Part shown: positions 48,641 to 61,000 of the stretch, one piece after another | How the letters are laid out: each line of letters begins with the position of its first letter | Numbering within the stretch: the stretch's first letter is position 1 | Assembly: GCA_964036045.1 (NCBI GenBank) | Contig: OZ038381.1 | Location: forward strand, 151,174,352 to 151,238,351 | Direction: 5' to 3' | Source of the DNA: Eutreptiella sp. 'Long Island Sound 2002' | Taxonomy: Eukaryota; Euglenozoa; Euglenophyceae; Eutreptiales; Eutreptiaceae | DNA: 64,000 bases | The notes under the pieces: generated by a model | What the model was told of the DNA's origin: nothing | What the model saw: the letters and a program-made list of their open reading frames with translations, nothing else | Database searches by the model: none | Position numbers and translations under genes: made by a program

Positions 48641-50229
48641 GGCCTACTCGCACGCCCAAGGCAGGCTGCATGCCATACGCCCGGACTCCCCGGGGGTTCG
48701 TGAGGCGGCAGCGGCAGTACTGCAGAAGGCCTGCGGGGATCGGCGGCTACAGGCGTGGCTCTCGTCGGACCAGGACACTGCCACCATGGGCACGTCGGAG
48801 GTGCAAGCGGTCTTTGACCTGCTCTACGCCTTCCGTGATGACGTGTCCAGGGTCACGGGAGTGCGCATGCCTTCAGGCGTGGACCCGCAGTACCCATACG
48901 GGCAGGCGGAAACGGAGGCGTCGTTGGACCAGGTCCTCTCGGATCAGCAGGCCCTGGCCTGGCGTGCCCATCAGCTGTGCAACGGGACGCGGCGGCGGCC
49001 GGACTCCACTCCCAGGAAGCGACTGCCCTGCTACAGCACCTCCGGCGAGTGGACCCCGACCTGTCCTCCGCCTCGGTAGAGGACCTACATGCCGCGTTGG
49101 ACCAACAGCTCCACCAGCTGGAGACACGGGTGGAGGAGCTGCGGGATGTCCTCAGGAGCAACAGGTGCCGGTCCATCAAGGACTACTGGCGGGGCACGCT
49201 GCCGGATCTGCAGCTCCGATGGACGGCGATACGGGGGGCCATCAACGTGGTGAACTATGCCCCGTCAGGCCTATGGTCCGTACGCGTCCGCGAGTCGGAG
49301 AAGGTGCTCTTGGAGGCCGCGGACGTCATTGGCGAGGTCCAGAGGTATTGGGAGGCGCTGTACGCCAAGCGGCCAGTGAACCTGCCGGCCTTCGAGCGGC
49401 TGGTCCGGGCCCACATTCCCAAAGGGGTGCCGGAGGAATGGAGGTCGGTACACGACTACACCATGCAGGACCTTAAAGACGCCGTGAGGCAGGCCGTGAC
49501 AGACGACAAAGCTCCGGGGTCCAACCGGGTCACGGCACCCCTCATAGCAGAGCTGCGTGAACCGGTGCAGGGGCTCCTGGTGCATGCGTACAGGGCAATC
49601 CTACGGGGTGCGGACGTCCCGGAGTCCTGGCACGAGGCCATTATGTGGCCGATGCCCAAGGGCACAGCCACGGGCAACCTGGACGAGTACAGGCCGATAG
49701 CGCTGGGGCAGCAAGACATGCGAATGCTCATGACTCCCCTCATGTGGAGGTTCACAGCTGTTCTGGCACACAAGGGACTTGCCGCGGACTGGCAGTTCGG
49801 AGCCATGCCGGGCTCCACGGCGGCTGCCTTGGTGTTCCTGGCCCAGCGCACGCTGCAGCCCGGGCTGGAGGAAAACCACGTCCTGGCCTTCGACGTGTCA
49901 AAAGCTTTTGACACAGCGCCGCACGGAGCGCTGGCGCTCCTCCTGCGCCACATGGGTGTCCCGGAGGAGCTCATGAGGCTCTTCCACACCCTCAGCTGCG
50001 GGTCTCTGGTGCGCATCGTCACCGCGCACGGCCCGACGCCGAGCATACGGCTCCACAGGGGCCTGCGGCAGGGCAGTGCGGAGAGCGCTGTACTCTACCT
50101 CCTCCTTTTGGAGCCTCTCCTGCGGAGCCTCGCCTGCAAGGCGCGGGGAGATGCTCTCCATGCGGTGCCACCCCTGGTACAGGCGTACTGTGATGACCTC
50201 CTGTTGATAGCGCACTCCCTGCCGCAATT
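48641..50229 (+). pseudogene. LINE ORF2 reverse transcriptase, first part (frameshifted)
   Basis: One frame to about 49000, then a shift into the frame that runs to 50229. RT motifs are DDKAPGSNRVTAPLI, PMPKGTATGNLDEYRPIAL, then AFDVSKAFDTAPH (motif A with the first catalytic Asp), HRGLRQGSAESAVLYLLL (motif B) and VQAYCDDLLLIAHSL (motif C, the Y-x-D-D box, intact). The thumb is missing here because the sequence meets an inversion junction just after motif C. The first frameshift coincides with the CGGCGGCGG run at about 48990. Confidence 0.88.
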
Positions 50230-51440
50230 CGTGTGGAGTGAGCAGGGGGACGGACGCCGGATCGTCTTGCTGTTGGTAGCCCTCAAAGACGTCCCCCAAT
50301 AGAAACAGGAGGGCGGCTAGCGGGACGAACGGCATGGACAGCCCCGGGTGGACTGGGTCCCATCCTTCCTCCCTGTATCCGCCCACCACATACACGTCCC
50401 CCGCAGCGGACTGTCTATTGCGTTTGCTGGCCTTCTTTCGGCGCACCGGGTGTATTAGCCGGTGAGTCAACGGACCGGGCAGCTGCGGCCGGAAGACGTC
50501 GCGGAGCCCCGTGAGCCACACGTGGTCCAGCTGGTGGGGCCCTACTCCCGCGTGCGGAAGGTGCAGGTGGTCCTCATGGCACTCCTGAAGCTGGACAGCC
50601 CAGTGCCCAGGCGCAGGGCAGGGGAGCCGCGCATGCAGGAGGTCATTTGCGGGATCAGTCAGGGCTGTACTGTCGCATCTGTGCGGGGCCCCGAGAGAAC
50701 GCAGATGTCCCTACCCTTGAAGGTATAGGATTGGGACACCCACTTCCGCCCCGCCCACTGCACTTGCGGCAGATGGGCGTGTACACACGAGTACACCGAC
50801 GATGGCATGAGAAGTCCTACGCGCAACGTCCCCATCGCCCGGAGTACCCTGTCCACCCACGTATTGCCAGCGTGTGTGGCGAATGACGCAGAGGGCACCA
50901 TGAACTGCCCGCACACTCCGTACTGCACGTGCATGTCCCGAAGCATGGCCCGCAGCTCATCCCGGACTGTCGTCAACCTGTGGTGGGTGAGCTGAGCCAT
51001 GGTCGCCACGACGGAGTCGCGGCATATAACCTGGACATCCGCCAACCGTAACGCATGACCCGACCGCACAGCCACGTTGGACAGGTCCTTGGGCAGCTTC
51101 TCGAATTGCAGGGCCGCAGCCTGGATGGCAGTATTCAGTTTGATCACCGCCTCCGCCGTGTTGGACAGGTAGGGCGCCGCGTACCGCACGATGCCTCCAA
51201 CCACAGCCGCCATCACCTCATGAGGCACCGACGCCGGCCCTAACGTGTTCTTGCACCAGCCCAGCACAGCTTCACACCGGAGTACATGTTTCTCCTTCAT
51301 TATCGCCATCCCCCTGGGATCGAGGCACAGGCCCAAGTATGGTACCGTGCCCTTGGCACGTAAACATACCCATGGGGCCGCCGTGTTCCCTGGGTTCAGG
51401 TATACCATAATCGAATGGATGCGAGCAGTATTGGCATAGG
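50230..51440 (-). pseudogene. Inverted ORF2 segment (RT thumb and connection)
   Basis: Read on the minus strand it continues the RT: AYANTARIHSIMVYLNPG, GTVPYLGLCLDPRGMAI, then GIVRYAAPYLSNTAEAVI and NTWVDRVLRAMGTLR. It ends PASVPLLTPH, which in copy 3 runs directly into AGGGISPPPLW, the text just right of this block. A one-base loss near 50668 shifts the frame. Copy 3 shows the uninverted order for its left end, so copy 2 carries the rearrangement. Confidence 0.88.
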
Positions 51441-53979
51441 CGCCGGGGGCGGCAGAAGCCCGCCACCACTGTGGGTTGTGCACGGGCGGCCAGCGTTTTC
51501 CAGGGCGTGCGCGGCGGTGCACAGGTGTTGCGAGTGGGCAATTGTCCTTCTGCTGCCAGCAGGCCCAATCCCGGATCCGGATGAGTACTCGGTCCCCGAA
51601 GTGGTCGGGATGTCCAACGTGCCACACGATCCGCACGTCGCCGTCACGTCGTTGCGTGATGGCGGCGCAGTGGAGCAGGGGTCTGTGGTGGTATACCAGC
51701 TCTCCTGCTCCGCAACAGTTTGGGGAGCGGAGTATACAACCGCCCTGGACGCCATAAAGTCAGTCTGCGGATGTGACCTGGCCTTGAGACCACATGCGGT
51801 ATATCGACCGAGGGTGGTCCTGTCCCCGGAGCTCACGGCCTCCAGTGCGGCGTCCCCGGGAAAGGTGGTGCATAGCCCCCACTCCGACGTGGCGTGGCTG
51901 GAGCCCCACCGGTACTGCTGGGTGCCGGTGGCGACTAAAGTCACATCGTCTGACGCCTCGCCCCAGGGAGACGACGCCACAAACGTGGCGGTGGCCAGCC
52001 ACGGAATCCCCACGTGGACGGGTGCCATCTACGGCACGGTCCCGGAGGCAGAGATCATCGGCGCGGCGGCGTACTTGTTGCACACGCCCCCGTCAGTGTG
52101 CACGGTACACGTGGAGGATGCGTCCGTCATAGGAGCGCATCTCCGCAGGGCGCAGGAGGCCCTGTACCGTGGCATCAAGGGGCCGACATCACATCTGGTC
52201 AACCAGCACGCACTGAGCTGGATAGTGGAGGGGCTGCGGCGGCTGCCGCGCCGAGTTGGGGGGCCGCACCACTGGGTGGTGAGGCAGAGCTCGCACTTGG
52301 CGGCGGTCCCGCTCGAGGCACCGGACTCTGCCGCGGCCCGTGCAATGGCCCCGCCTGTCCATCTCGTCCTGCCAAAGGAGCACGCCATCCTCTTAGTGCC
52401 GGGGGATAATGGAGAGCTCGAGCCGCGTGTGCCATCCATGCAAGCCCTTCAGCAAGTCCGGGAGATGGAGTGGCGTTCGCTTGCGGCTCGCACCGGGGCG
52501 CACACGCCAGTGGCTGGCGCCTACGAGGCGATGCCCCTGGGAGCTGTGCACCACGGCCCAACGCACAGGAATATGCTGCGGGCACGTGACGGTCGCTTGT
52601 CCACCATGCGGGTCATGCGACGGTGGAGACAAAAGCTCACGCGTATGGCAATACTAGCCCACCCCTGTATCTTGTGTGGGGGGCCGGAGGAGGACATTGG
52701 CCACATGCGCCTACTGTGTGCGCGGGACGAGGAGGTGGCTGGGCTCCTGTGCAGGCGTGTGGAGGAGTTCACGGCGGAGCTGCCCGTGACAGACAGGGCG
52801 GTGGAGTTCGTGGCGTGGAGGGAGCACGGCTGCAGGTGGACTGAATCCCTGATGGCGGGTGTCGTCCCCGGGGACCTGAAGCGGCTGTTCGCTGCGGTGC
52901 GAGCGGCGTCGTCCCGGGGCCCTGCCAAGGCCAGGCTCTTTGTGGAGGACATGGTCCAGATTGGGGAAGATGTGTATGCCCGCAGGAACCATCGGCTCAC
53001 CCAGATAATGCAGCTGCCGATGCAAGATCGAAGGAGGGCGGTTTACGCGTTCCTGCGAGGTGACACACCCTTCTGCCCGCCGGCAGGGAGGATCCTGCAG
53101 CGTCCGCCGTGGAACCCGTTTGACGGCCTCCCCGGCGACCTGCGGGCAACCTTTCAGAGGGCACCGCTGCACGCACTGCTGGTGTCACGGTCGTGCATCG
53201 AGCATGAAGAGGGCATGTCCTTGTTCCCTCACTAGATGGCGGCGGTGGCGCAGGCCTTCGACCTGTGGATCGGTTCCTGGGTGGCGCGGGACATCACGAC
53301 ATTCAGGGAGTGGTCCCGCGTGGTGTCGGCGCAATCGTGGGCCCAGGTGCGTGGTACCAAGGTGAGGAGCCCTGACGGCCAGAGTGCTCCCTGGCTTCAG
53401 GTGTACGCCAACCATCCAGCTGTGGGGAACGTCATGGGCTGGCCTCGCGAGGTGCTGCCGGTCCTTCAGCAACCTCTGTGCAGTCTCCCAATCCTGGCGG
53501 TGGCTGTCGTACTTGACGTGGGTACGTTGTGGCTGTATGACCGGCAGCTGCGACGAGCCATACCAGCGGTCACGGAGCAGCGGTCCATGGCAGTGTTAGT
53601 GGGCTCCAAGCAGCTGGCACGGGTACAGGGCGACGACGCGCAGGGCCACGTCACGGAGGCCATGTTCTCTCTGCCACAGGGGGACGACCACATGGCTGCC
53701 GATGCCCGTCACACCCTTGACACCCTAGGCCTCGCGGCGGTCATTGAGGCTCGGGCGGGAGGACAACGCTTGGTTCTGGCTTCCGCCAGGGGCCCGGAGC
53801 AGGACGGGGTTGATGTGATCGGAGAGGTCTTACGGGACTACGGTTGGGAGCTCCTGGCGCATGTGTGCGTAGAGGGATATGACGGCGAGGTCGTCAGGTG
53901 GACTGTATGGCGGGCATCCTTGAGACGGCGTGGCAGCCTAGGAGGAACACTCACGGGGGGCACGTGGAGTTCCAGGTGA
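51441..53979 (+). pseudogene. LINE copy 2 ORF2: RNase H and C-terminal part (nonsense, deletion fusion)
   Basis: RNase H-like region with the expected acidic residues: SSDAS (first Asp, near 51940), EAEIIGAA (Glu, near 52045), VEDASVIG (second Asp, near 52117) and the [10 protein letters not shown] tail. Then comes the C-x2-C-x7-H-x4-C motif (CILCGGPEED...HMRLLC). A TAG at 53233 replaces the TGG of copies 1 and 3. At 53861 the frame is fused by a 1.07-kb deletion to former 3' untranslated sequence (VCVEGYDGEVVRW...), so the second Cys/His cluster is lost. Confidence 0.85.
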
Positions 53980-55481
53980 CGGTGTACAGGCGTCTTGGGG
54001 GTGTACGCGGCGGTACTGGGGTCCGTACGGTGGGGGTACGCGGCGGTACTGGGGAACCGTACAGTGGGGGAGCAGCGGAGAAGCATGGCGGTACTGGGGT
54101 GTCCCCCTGACCCCTCTAACAACTCAGGGGGAGCGCGGGGGCATCCCCTGGCCCCGTTAACAAACTAGAGGGACCGTGCCTGCGGGCATGTACATAGTCT
54201 AACCTCTGACCATGGCCTTGTGGTTGCGGTGGTGCGTGTCGTGGCGGCTCGTAGGTGGCGTCGGCGTGGCAACAGCGGTACTGCGTGGCGTCGTAGCGAA
54301 GAGTATGCGGTCGCCTCACCACTGTAACGGCTTACCCCTGGGGGGCGCCAGTCCGGTCGGATAGAGGCGAGGAGGGAAGAGGAGCGGCATGCTGAGTGGT
54401 CCACGGGGTGACGCACGGGCCAATGCTATAAGTAGGCTCGCCACGTCGTTGGTGGGGGCCGAACCTGCGGCCTGGCCGCTGCTGTGGCGGAAGAGGCGCA
54501 ACCACGGGAGCTGGCCAATCAGTGCAGGTAAGGGTCAAGGGTAGGCGCCAGGGCAATGTATGTGGGCCAGATGGGGTGCACCTGGTTACCACAGCCCGGG
54601 GCGAGCCTCTGGTGGGTACCCCTAGAGGGGGTCGATAACCAAGCTACAGCACCCACCAGCCCGAATCCCAGCCAGCGATATTCACGGGTTACGCCACTCC
54701 CGTCGCGTAGCGGCCAGCGTCCCCCCCTGTAGACCCTCAAGTTATATTATACGTGGGCAAGTGGATGCCTCGAAGCTGATTGGGTGTTGGCCCTTGACAA
54801 GGAGTGCCGGCATGGTATATATCTGGGGTGTGGGAGCAGCTCAGGGCCACGGGGACGTGGAATTGATACCGTGTTTCTGTACTATACTAGGGGGATGGTG
54901 CGATGGGTCGGCGGCGTACATTGTGGGGACATGGGGGCGATGAAAGCTGAGGGCCAGGCTAGGCTGGAGCCTCCCAGAAATCCTAGCTATGCACATACGG
55001 GCTATTGCGTGCTGGCAGAGGGAAACGTGGAGTCAGGGGTGGTGGGCAATTTGGAGAACGCGGACGGCAATGGATTCCGTGGGGTCATGGGTGATGGACG
55101 TCTCCACGGTGGCGGGGGTACGCGAACGACGGAGGGTTAGCTCTCGCTTCGCCGCATGCGTGCCGCTTTGTTCCTTGGTTGCCGCTTTGCGACGGACAGA
55201 GAAGCCCTTGCTTTCTACTTGTTGCGATGCTGCTGCGTTGCTTTGCCTTGCCCCCTAACCCCCGGCGAACAAACGGGCCAGCGCCCGTCGCCGTTGCTAA
55301 TGCTAACGCAATGCAGTTGCCACTGCCCCCAAAAGCCTGGTTGACCGGTATCCCCGGTCCTCTGGGTCCTCCGTCATGCTGTGGGCCACCTCAGGCAGCC
55401 CTGGGACCCACGGGATCGAGCGAGGCAGGAACCACCTGTCGGCGCGAGATGCCCGGTAACACCAGTAGACGGCATGATAAG
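53980..55481 (+). other. LINE copy 2 3' untranslated region
   Basis: Closely follows copy 1 from 44206 to 45716; no coding signal. It ends in five TATGAC repeats and a short TATATATA. Confidence 0.8.
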
Positions 55482-55526
55482 TGGTTATGACTATGACTAT
55501 GACTATGACTATGACTATATATATAC

Positions 55527-56003
55527 GCTGGCAATACGTGGGTGGACAGGGTACTCCGGGCGATGGGGACGTTGCGCGTAGGACTTCTCGTGCCATCGTC
55601 GGTGTACTCGTGTGTACACGCCCATCTGCCGCAAGTGCAGTGAGCGGGGCGGAAGTGGGTGTCCCAATCCTATACCTTCAAGGGTAGGGACATCTGCGTT
55701 CTCTCGGGGCCCCGCACAGATGCGATAGTACAGTCCCTGACTGATCCCGCAAATGACCTCCTTCATGCGCGGCTCCCCTGCCCTGCGCCTGGGCACTGGG
55801 CTGTCCAGCTTCAGGAGTGCCATGAGGACCACCTGCACCTTCCGCACGCGGGAGTAGGACCCCACCAGCTGGACCACGTGTGGCTCACGGGGCTCCGCGA
55901 CGTCTTCCGGCCGCAGCTGCCCGGTCCGTTGACTCACCGGCTAATACACCCGGTGCGCCGAAAGAAGGCCAGCAAGCGCAATAGACAGTCCGCTGCGGGG
56001 GAC
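55527..56003 (+). pseudogene. LINE copy 3 ORF2 fragment before the insertion
   Basis: One frame matching the inverted block of copy 2. TGA at 55641 replaces a TGG. The sequence VSQSYTFKGRDICVLSGPRT and LTHRLIHPVRRKKASKRN (basic) leads to QSAAGD, where the insertion interrupts. Confidence 0.82.
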
Positions 56004-56124
56004 ACACATGTACCACCGGTGCCCAGCACAGAACATTGAAAGAGAGACCAATATTGTCCGGTTACCGGTGGCAATTTTAGGAAATTTGTACCGACGTGCA
56101 TGCGATATGCTTCGGTCCGTCGCT

Positions 56125-56261
56125 TGGAAGTTTTCGAAAACCCTTGGAAAGGTGCTCGGAAGTTTTGGCAGCCAGATCGGCCCCCCAAAACGCAACCCAT
56201 ATCGGTAGGAATGTTCCATGGGCTTCCCAGCCGACCGTGCCGGGGGAGCTCGGAAGAAATT
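56125..56261 (+). repeat. Left 137-bp direct repeat flanking the minisatellite
   Basis: GGAAGTTTTCGAAAACCCTT ... CTCGGAAGTTTTGGCAGCCA ... TTCCATGGGCTTCCCAGCCG ... GAGCTCGGAAGAAATTTT. Nearly the same text lies at 57717-57855, in the same orientation. Confidence 0.92.
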
Positions 56262-56462
56262 TTTTAGCCTGAACGTAGTGGAACTTTGGTTGCATGCTTG
56301 GTGCCTACCTTGCCTGCAAGATGCCATGGAGAACAGTACGTTGAAGCTAATGTTTGTCTACCCTTTGTTTGCTTTGCCTACAAAATTGCACGGAGAACAC
56401 TGTGCTCAAGCTTATGACTGCTTCCCCTTTGAGCTCCTTTGTGAATTTGCACTTTTGGTTTT

Positions 56463-57555
56463 GACACTCTCCTCTCTTTGACACTCTCCCACTCTCTCCC
56501 ACCCTCTCCCAACCCTCTCCCACCCTCTCCCAACCCTCTCCCACCCTCTCCCAACCCTCTCCCACCCTCTCCCAACCCTCTCCCAGCCTCTCCCAACCCT
56601 CTCCCAACCCTCTCCCGCCCTCTTCCAACCCTCTCTCAACCGTCTCCCAACCCTCTCCCACCCTCTCCCAACCCTCTCCCACTCTCTCCCAACCCTCTCC
56701 CAACCCTCCCCCACTCTCTCCCAACCCTCTCCCAACCCTCTCCCAACCCTCTCCCAACCCTCTCCCACCCTCTTCCAACCCTCTCTCAACCGTCTCCCAA
56801 CCCTCTCCTACCCTCTCCCAACCCTCTCCCACTCTCTCCCAACCCTCTCCCAACCCTCCCCCACTCTCTCCCACCCTCTCCCAACCCTCTCCCACCCTCT
56901 CCCAACCCTCTCCCAACCCTCTCCCACCCCCTCCCAACCCTCTCCCACCCCCTCCCAACCCTCTCCCACTCTCTCCCACCCTCTCCCAACCCTCTCCCAC
57001 CCTCTCCCAACCCTCTCCCACCCTCTCCCAACCCTCTCCCACCCTCTCCCAACCCTCTCCCAGCCTCTCCCAACCCTCTCCCAACCCTCTCCCGCCCTCT
57101 TCCAACCCTCTCTCAACCGTCTCCCAACCCTCTCCCACCCCCTCCCACCCCTCTCCCACTCTCTCCCACCCTCTCCCAACCCTCTCCCACCCTCTCCCAA
57201 CCCTCTCCCACCCTCTCCCAACCCTCTCCCAGCCTCTCCCAACCCTCTCCCAACCCTCTCCCACCCTCTTCCAACCCTCTCTCAACCGTCTCCCAACCCT
57301 CTCCCACCCTCTCCCAACCCTCTCCCACTCTCTCCCAACCCTCTCCCAACCCCCCCCCACTCTCTCCCACCCTCTCCCAACCCTCTCCCACCCTCTCCCA
57401 ACCCTCTCCCACCCTCTCCCAACCCTCTCCCACCCTCTTCCAACCCTCTCCCAACCCTCTCTCAACTGTCTCCCAACCCTCTCCCACCCTCTCCCAACCC
57501 TCTCCCACTCTCTCCCAACCCTCTCCCAACCCTCCCCCACCCTCCCCCACCCTCT
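56463..57555. repeat. CT-rich minisatellite, 10/11-bp units (21-bp composite)
   Basis: About 1.1 kb built from ACCCTCTCCC and AACCCTCTCCC alternating, giving a 21-bp period. A higher-order block containing GCCCTCTTCCAACCCTCTCT and CAACCGTCTCCC recurs near 56610 and 57090 (about 480 bp apart), with variants near 56765 and 57265. The + strand is almost purely pyrimidine plus A. Both strands stay open in one frame because the period is a multiple of three; these frames are not genes. Confidence 0.93.
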
Positions 57556-57716
57556 AACAATGGGGCAGGGTGTCTAATCTCAGTGGATTCCGGTAGCAGT
57601 AGAGGTGTTAAGTGAACCGTCATGCTTGCCTTTTTGTGTGTTTCTTTGCTGGGGTGTGGGATTTGGGAACCAAGAACGGTGTAGTTCATTGTACAAAAAA
57701 CCGATGGAAAAACGCC

Positions 57717-57855
57717 TGGAAGTTTTTGAAATCCCTCGGAAAGATGCTCGGAAGTTTTGGCAGCCAGATCGGCCCCCCAAAACGCAACCGATATCGGTAG
57801 GAATGTTCCATGGGCTTCCCAGCCGACCGTGCCGGGGGAGCTCGGAAGAAATTTT
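57717..57855 (+). repeat. Right 137-bp direct repeat flanking the minisatellite
   Basis: Second copy of the repeat at 56125, with roughly ten substitutions in the first 40 bp and very few after. Confidence 0.92.
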
Positions 57856-58007
57856 GGCTGGGACTTCCGAGATCAACCCTGCAATATGAGTCCCATTTGC
57901 TGAGCATGAATGCTGAGCATCCCCAAATATCCTGAGCAATATGCTCAGCATTTTCCTGCCATTTTTTACCTTCTATGCTGTGCGTCCCAGCACCATGTGA
58001 TGTAGCT

Positions 58008-61000
58008 GGTGGGCGGATACAGGGAGGAAGGATGGGACCCAGTCCACCCGGGGCTGTCCATGCCGTTCGTCCCGCTAGCCACCCTCCTGTTTCTAATGGG
58101 GGACGTCTTTGAGGGCTACCAACAGCAAGACGATCCGGCGTCCGTCCCCCTGCTCACTCCACACGCCGGGGGCGGCATAAGCCCGCCACCACTATGGGTT
58201 GTGCACGGGCGGCCAGCGTTTTCCAGGGCGTGCGCGGCGGTGCACAAGTGTTGCGAGTGGGCAATTGTCCTTCTGCTGCCAGAGGCCCAATCCCGGATCC
58301 AGATGAGTACTCGGTCCCGGAAGTGGTCCGGATGTCCAACGTGCCACACGATCCGCACGTCGCCGTCACGTCGTTGCGTGAAGGCGGCGCAGTGGAGCGG
58401 GGGTCTGTGGTGGTATACCAGCCTTCCTGCTCCGCAACGGTCTGGGGAGCGGAGTATACCACCGCCCTGGACGCCATAAGGTCGGTCTGCGGATGTGACC
58501 TGGCCTGGAGACCACATGCGGTATATCGACCGAGGGTGGTCCTGTCCCCGGAGCTCACGGCCTCCAGTGCGGCGTCCCCGGGAAAGGTGGTGCATAGCCC
58601 CCACTCCGACGTGGCGTGGCTGGAGCCCCACCGGTACTGCTGGGTGCCGGTGGCGACAAAAGTCACATCGTCTGACGCGTCGCCCCAGGGAGACGACGCC
58701 ACAAACGTGGCGTTGGCCAGCCAGGGAATCCCCACGTGGACGGGTGCCATCTACGGCACGGTCCCGGAGGCAGAGATCATCGGCGCGGCGGCGTACTTGT
58801 TGCACACGCCCCCGTTAGCGTGCACGGTACACGTGGTGGATGCGTCCGTCATAGGAGCGCATCTCCGCAGGGCGCAGGAGGCCCTGTACCGTGGCATCAA
58901 GGGGCCGACATCACATCTGGTCAACCAGCACGCACTGAGCTGGATAGTGGAGGGGCTGCGGCGGCTGCCGCGCCCAGTTGGGGGGCCGCACCACTGGGTG
59001 GTGAGGCAGAGCTCGCACTTGGCGGCGGTCCCGCTCGAGGCACCGGACTCTGCCGCGGCCCGTGCAATGGCCCCGCCTGTCCATCTCGTCCTGCCAAAGG
59101 AGCACGCCATCCTCTTAGTGCCGGGGGATAATGAAGAGCTCGAGCCGCGTGTGCCATCCATGCAAGCCCTTCAGCAAGTCCGGGAGATTGAGTAGCGTTC
59201 GCTAGCGGCTCGCACCAGGGCGCACACGCCAGTGGCTGGCGCCTACGAGGCGATGCCCCTGGGAGCTGTGCACCACGGCCCAACGCACAGAAATATGCTG
59301 CGGGCACGTGACGGTGGCTTGTCCACCATGCGGGTCATGCGACGGTGGAGACAAAAGCTCACGCGTATGGCAATACTAGCCCACCCCTGTATCTTGTGTG
59401 GGGGGCCGGAGGAGGACATTGGCCACATGCGCCTACTGTGTGCGCGGGACGAGGAGGTGGCTGGGCTCCTGTGCAGGCGTGTGGAGGAGTTCACGGCGGA
59501 GCTACCCCTGACACACAGGGCGGTGGAGTTCGTGGCGTGGAGGGAGCACGGCTGCAGGTGGACTGAATCCCTGATGGCGGGTGTCGTCCCCGGGGACCTG
59601 AAGCGGCTGTTCGCTGCGGTGCGAGCGGCGTCGTCCCGGGGCCCTGCCAAGGCCAGGCTCTTTGTGGAGGACATGGTCCAGATTGGGGAAGATGTGTATG
59701 CCCGCAGAAACCATCGGCTCACCCAGATCATGCAGCTGCCGATGCAAGATCGAAGGAGGGCGGTTTACGCGTTCCTGCGCGGTGACACACCCTTCTGCCC
59801 GCCGGCAGGGAGGATCCTGCAGCGTCCGCCGTGGAACCCGTTTGCCGGCCTCCCCGGCGACCTGCGGGCAACCTTTCAGAGGGCACCGCTGCACGCACGG
59901 CTGGTGTCACGGTCGTGCATCGAGCATGAAGAGGCCATGTCCTTGTTCCCTCACTGGATGGCGGCGGTGGCGCAGGCCTTCGACCTGTGGATCGGTTCCT
60001 GGGTGGCGCGGGACTTCGCGACATTCAGGAAATGGTCCCGCGTGGTGTCGGCGCAATCGTGGGCCCAGGTGCGTGGTACCAAGGTGAGGAGCCCTGACGG
60101 CCGGAGTGACCCCTGGCTCCAGGTGTACGCCGACCATCCAGCTGTGGGGAACGTCATGGGCTGGCCTCGCGAGGTGCTGCCGGTCCTTCAGCAACCTCTG
60201 TGCAGTCTCCCAATCCTGGCGGTGGCTGTCGTACTTGACGTTGGTACAGACACGGAGCAGCGGTCCATGGCAGTATTAGTGGGCTCCAAGCAGCTGGCAC
60301 GGGTACAGGGCGACGACGCGCAGGGCCACGTCACGGAGGCCATGTTCTCTTTGCCAGAGGGGGACGACCACATGGCTGCCGATGCCCGTCACACCCTTGA
60401 CACCCTAGGCCTCGCGGCGGTCATTGAGGCTCAGGCGGGAGGACAACGCTTGGTTCTGGCTTCCGCCAGGGGCCCGGAGCAGGACGGGGTTGATGTCATC
60501 GGAGAGGTCTTACGGGACTACGGTTGGGAGCTCCCGGCGCATGGCACGCGCAGCCCCAACGTGGCGCGGTAGCCCCGGCTGCTTGAGAGCCTGCCGGTGA
60601 TGCCCGACGGGCGACCGATACTCCGCCCGGTGTCCACGTGGGAGGAAGCGAGGCGCAGCCTCCTCAATTGTGCCACAGCACGCACACTGGCGGGTGCTAT
60701 GCTCGGAGTCCAGGACGCGTGCTGCGATGTATGGCAGGACCTGTGGTCGCAGTGTTGTGATGGTAACTGCGTTCCGTCGCAGTCTGTGCTTCCGCAGCGA
60801 TGCCACGGGTGCGGGGAAACAGTGTCAGTTTGGGTTCATCAATGTGCCTCCATCCCGCTGTGCGGGACATGTAAGGAGCGTGCCGTTAGGGGGTGGCCTA
60901 AGGCGAGGTGGGCACTGCGGCACTCTGGACACATGTCCTCAAGTGCCTGGAAGACTATCCAGGGTGGCCTGAGGAGCGTCCGAGTGGAAGGGGTACGGTG

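Larger units (their letters stand above)
56004..58007. repeat. 2.0-kb insertion in LINE copy 3 carrying a minisatellite
   Basis: The empty site is visible in copy 2 (GGGGGACGTGTATGTGGTGG on the reverse strand). The insertion has 137-bp direct repeats (56125-56261 and 57717-57855) on both sides of a CT-rich minisatellite, and unique flanks. No terminal inverted repeats, target duplication or transposase gene could be made out, so the mechanism is unknown. Confidence 0.8.

Noticed and set aside
50230-51440. Twin-priming 5' inversion as the cause of the flipped LINE segment
   Set aside because: Twin priming inverts the 5' end of the new copy; here the full 5' side (ORF1, endonuclease, RT start) lies upstream in normal orientation.
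56347-57540. 397-codon minus-strand and 359-codon plus-strand open frames of heptapeptide repeats
   Set aside because: Both strands are open over the same minisatellite because its 21-bp period is a multiple of three and lacks stop words; there is no promoter, splice site or family to support a gene.
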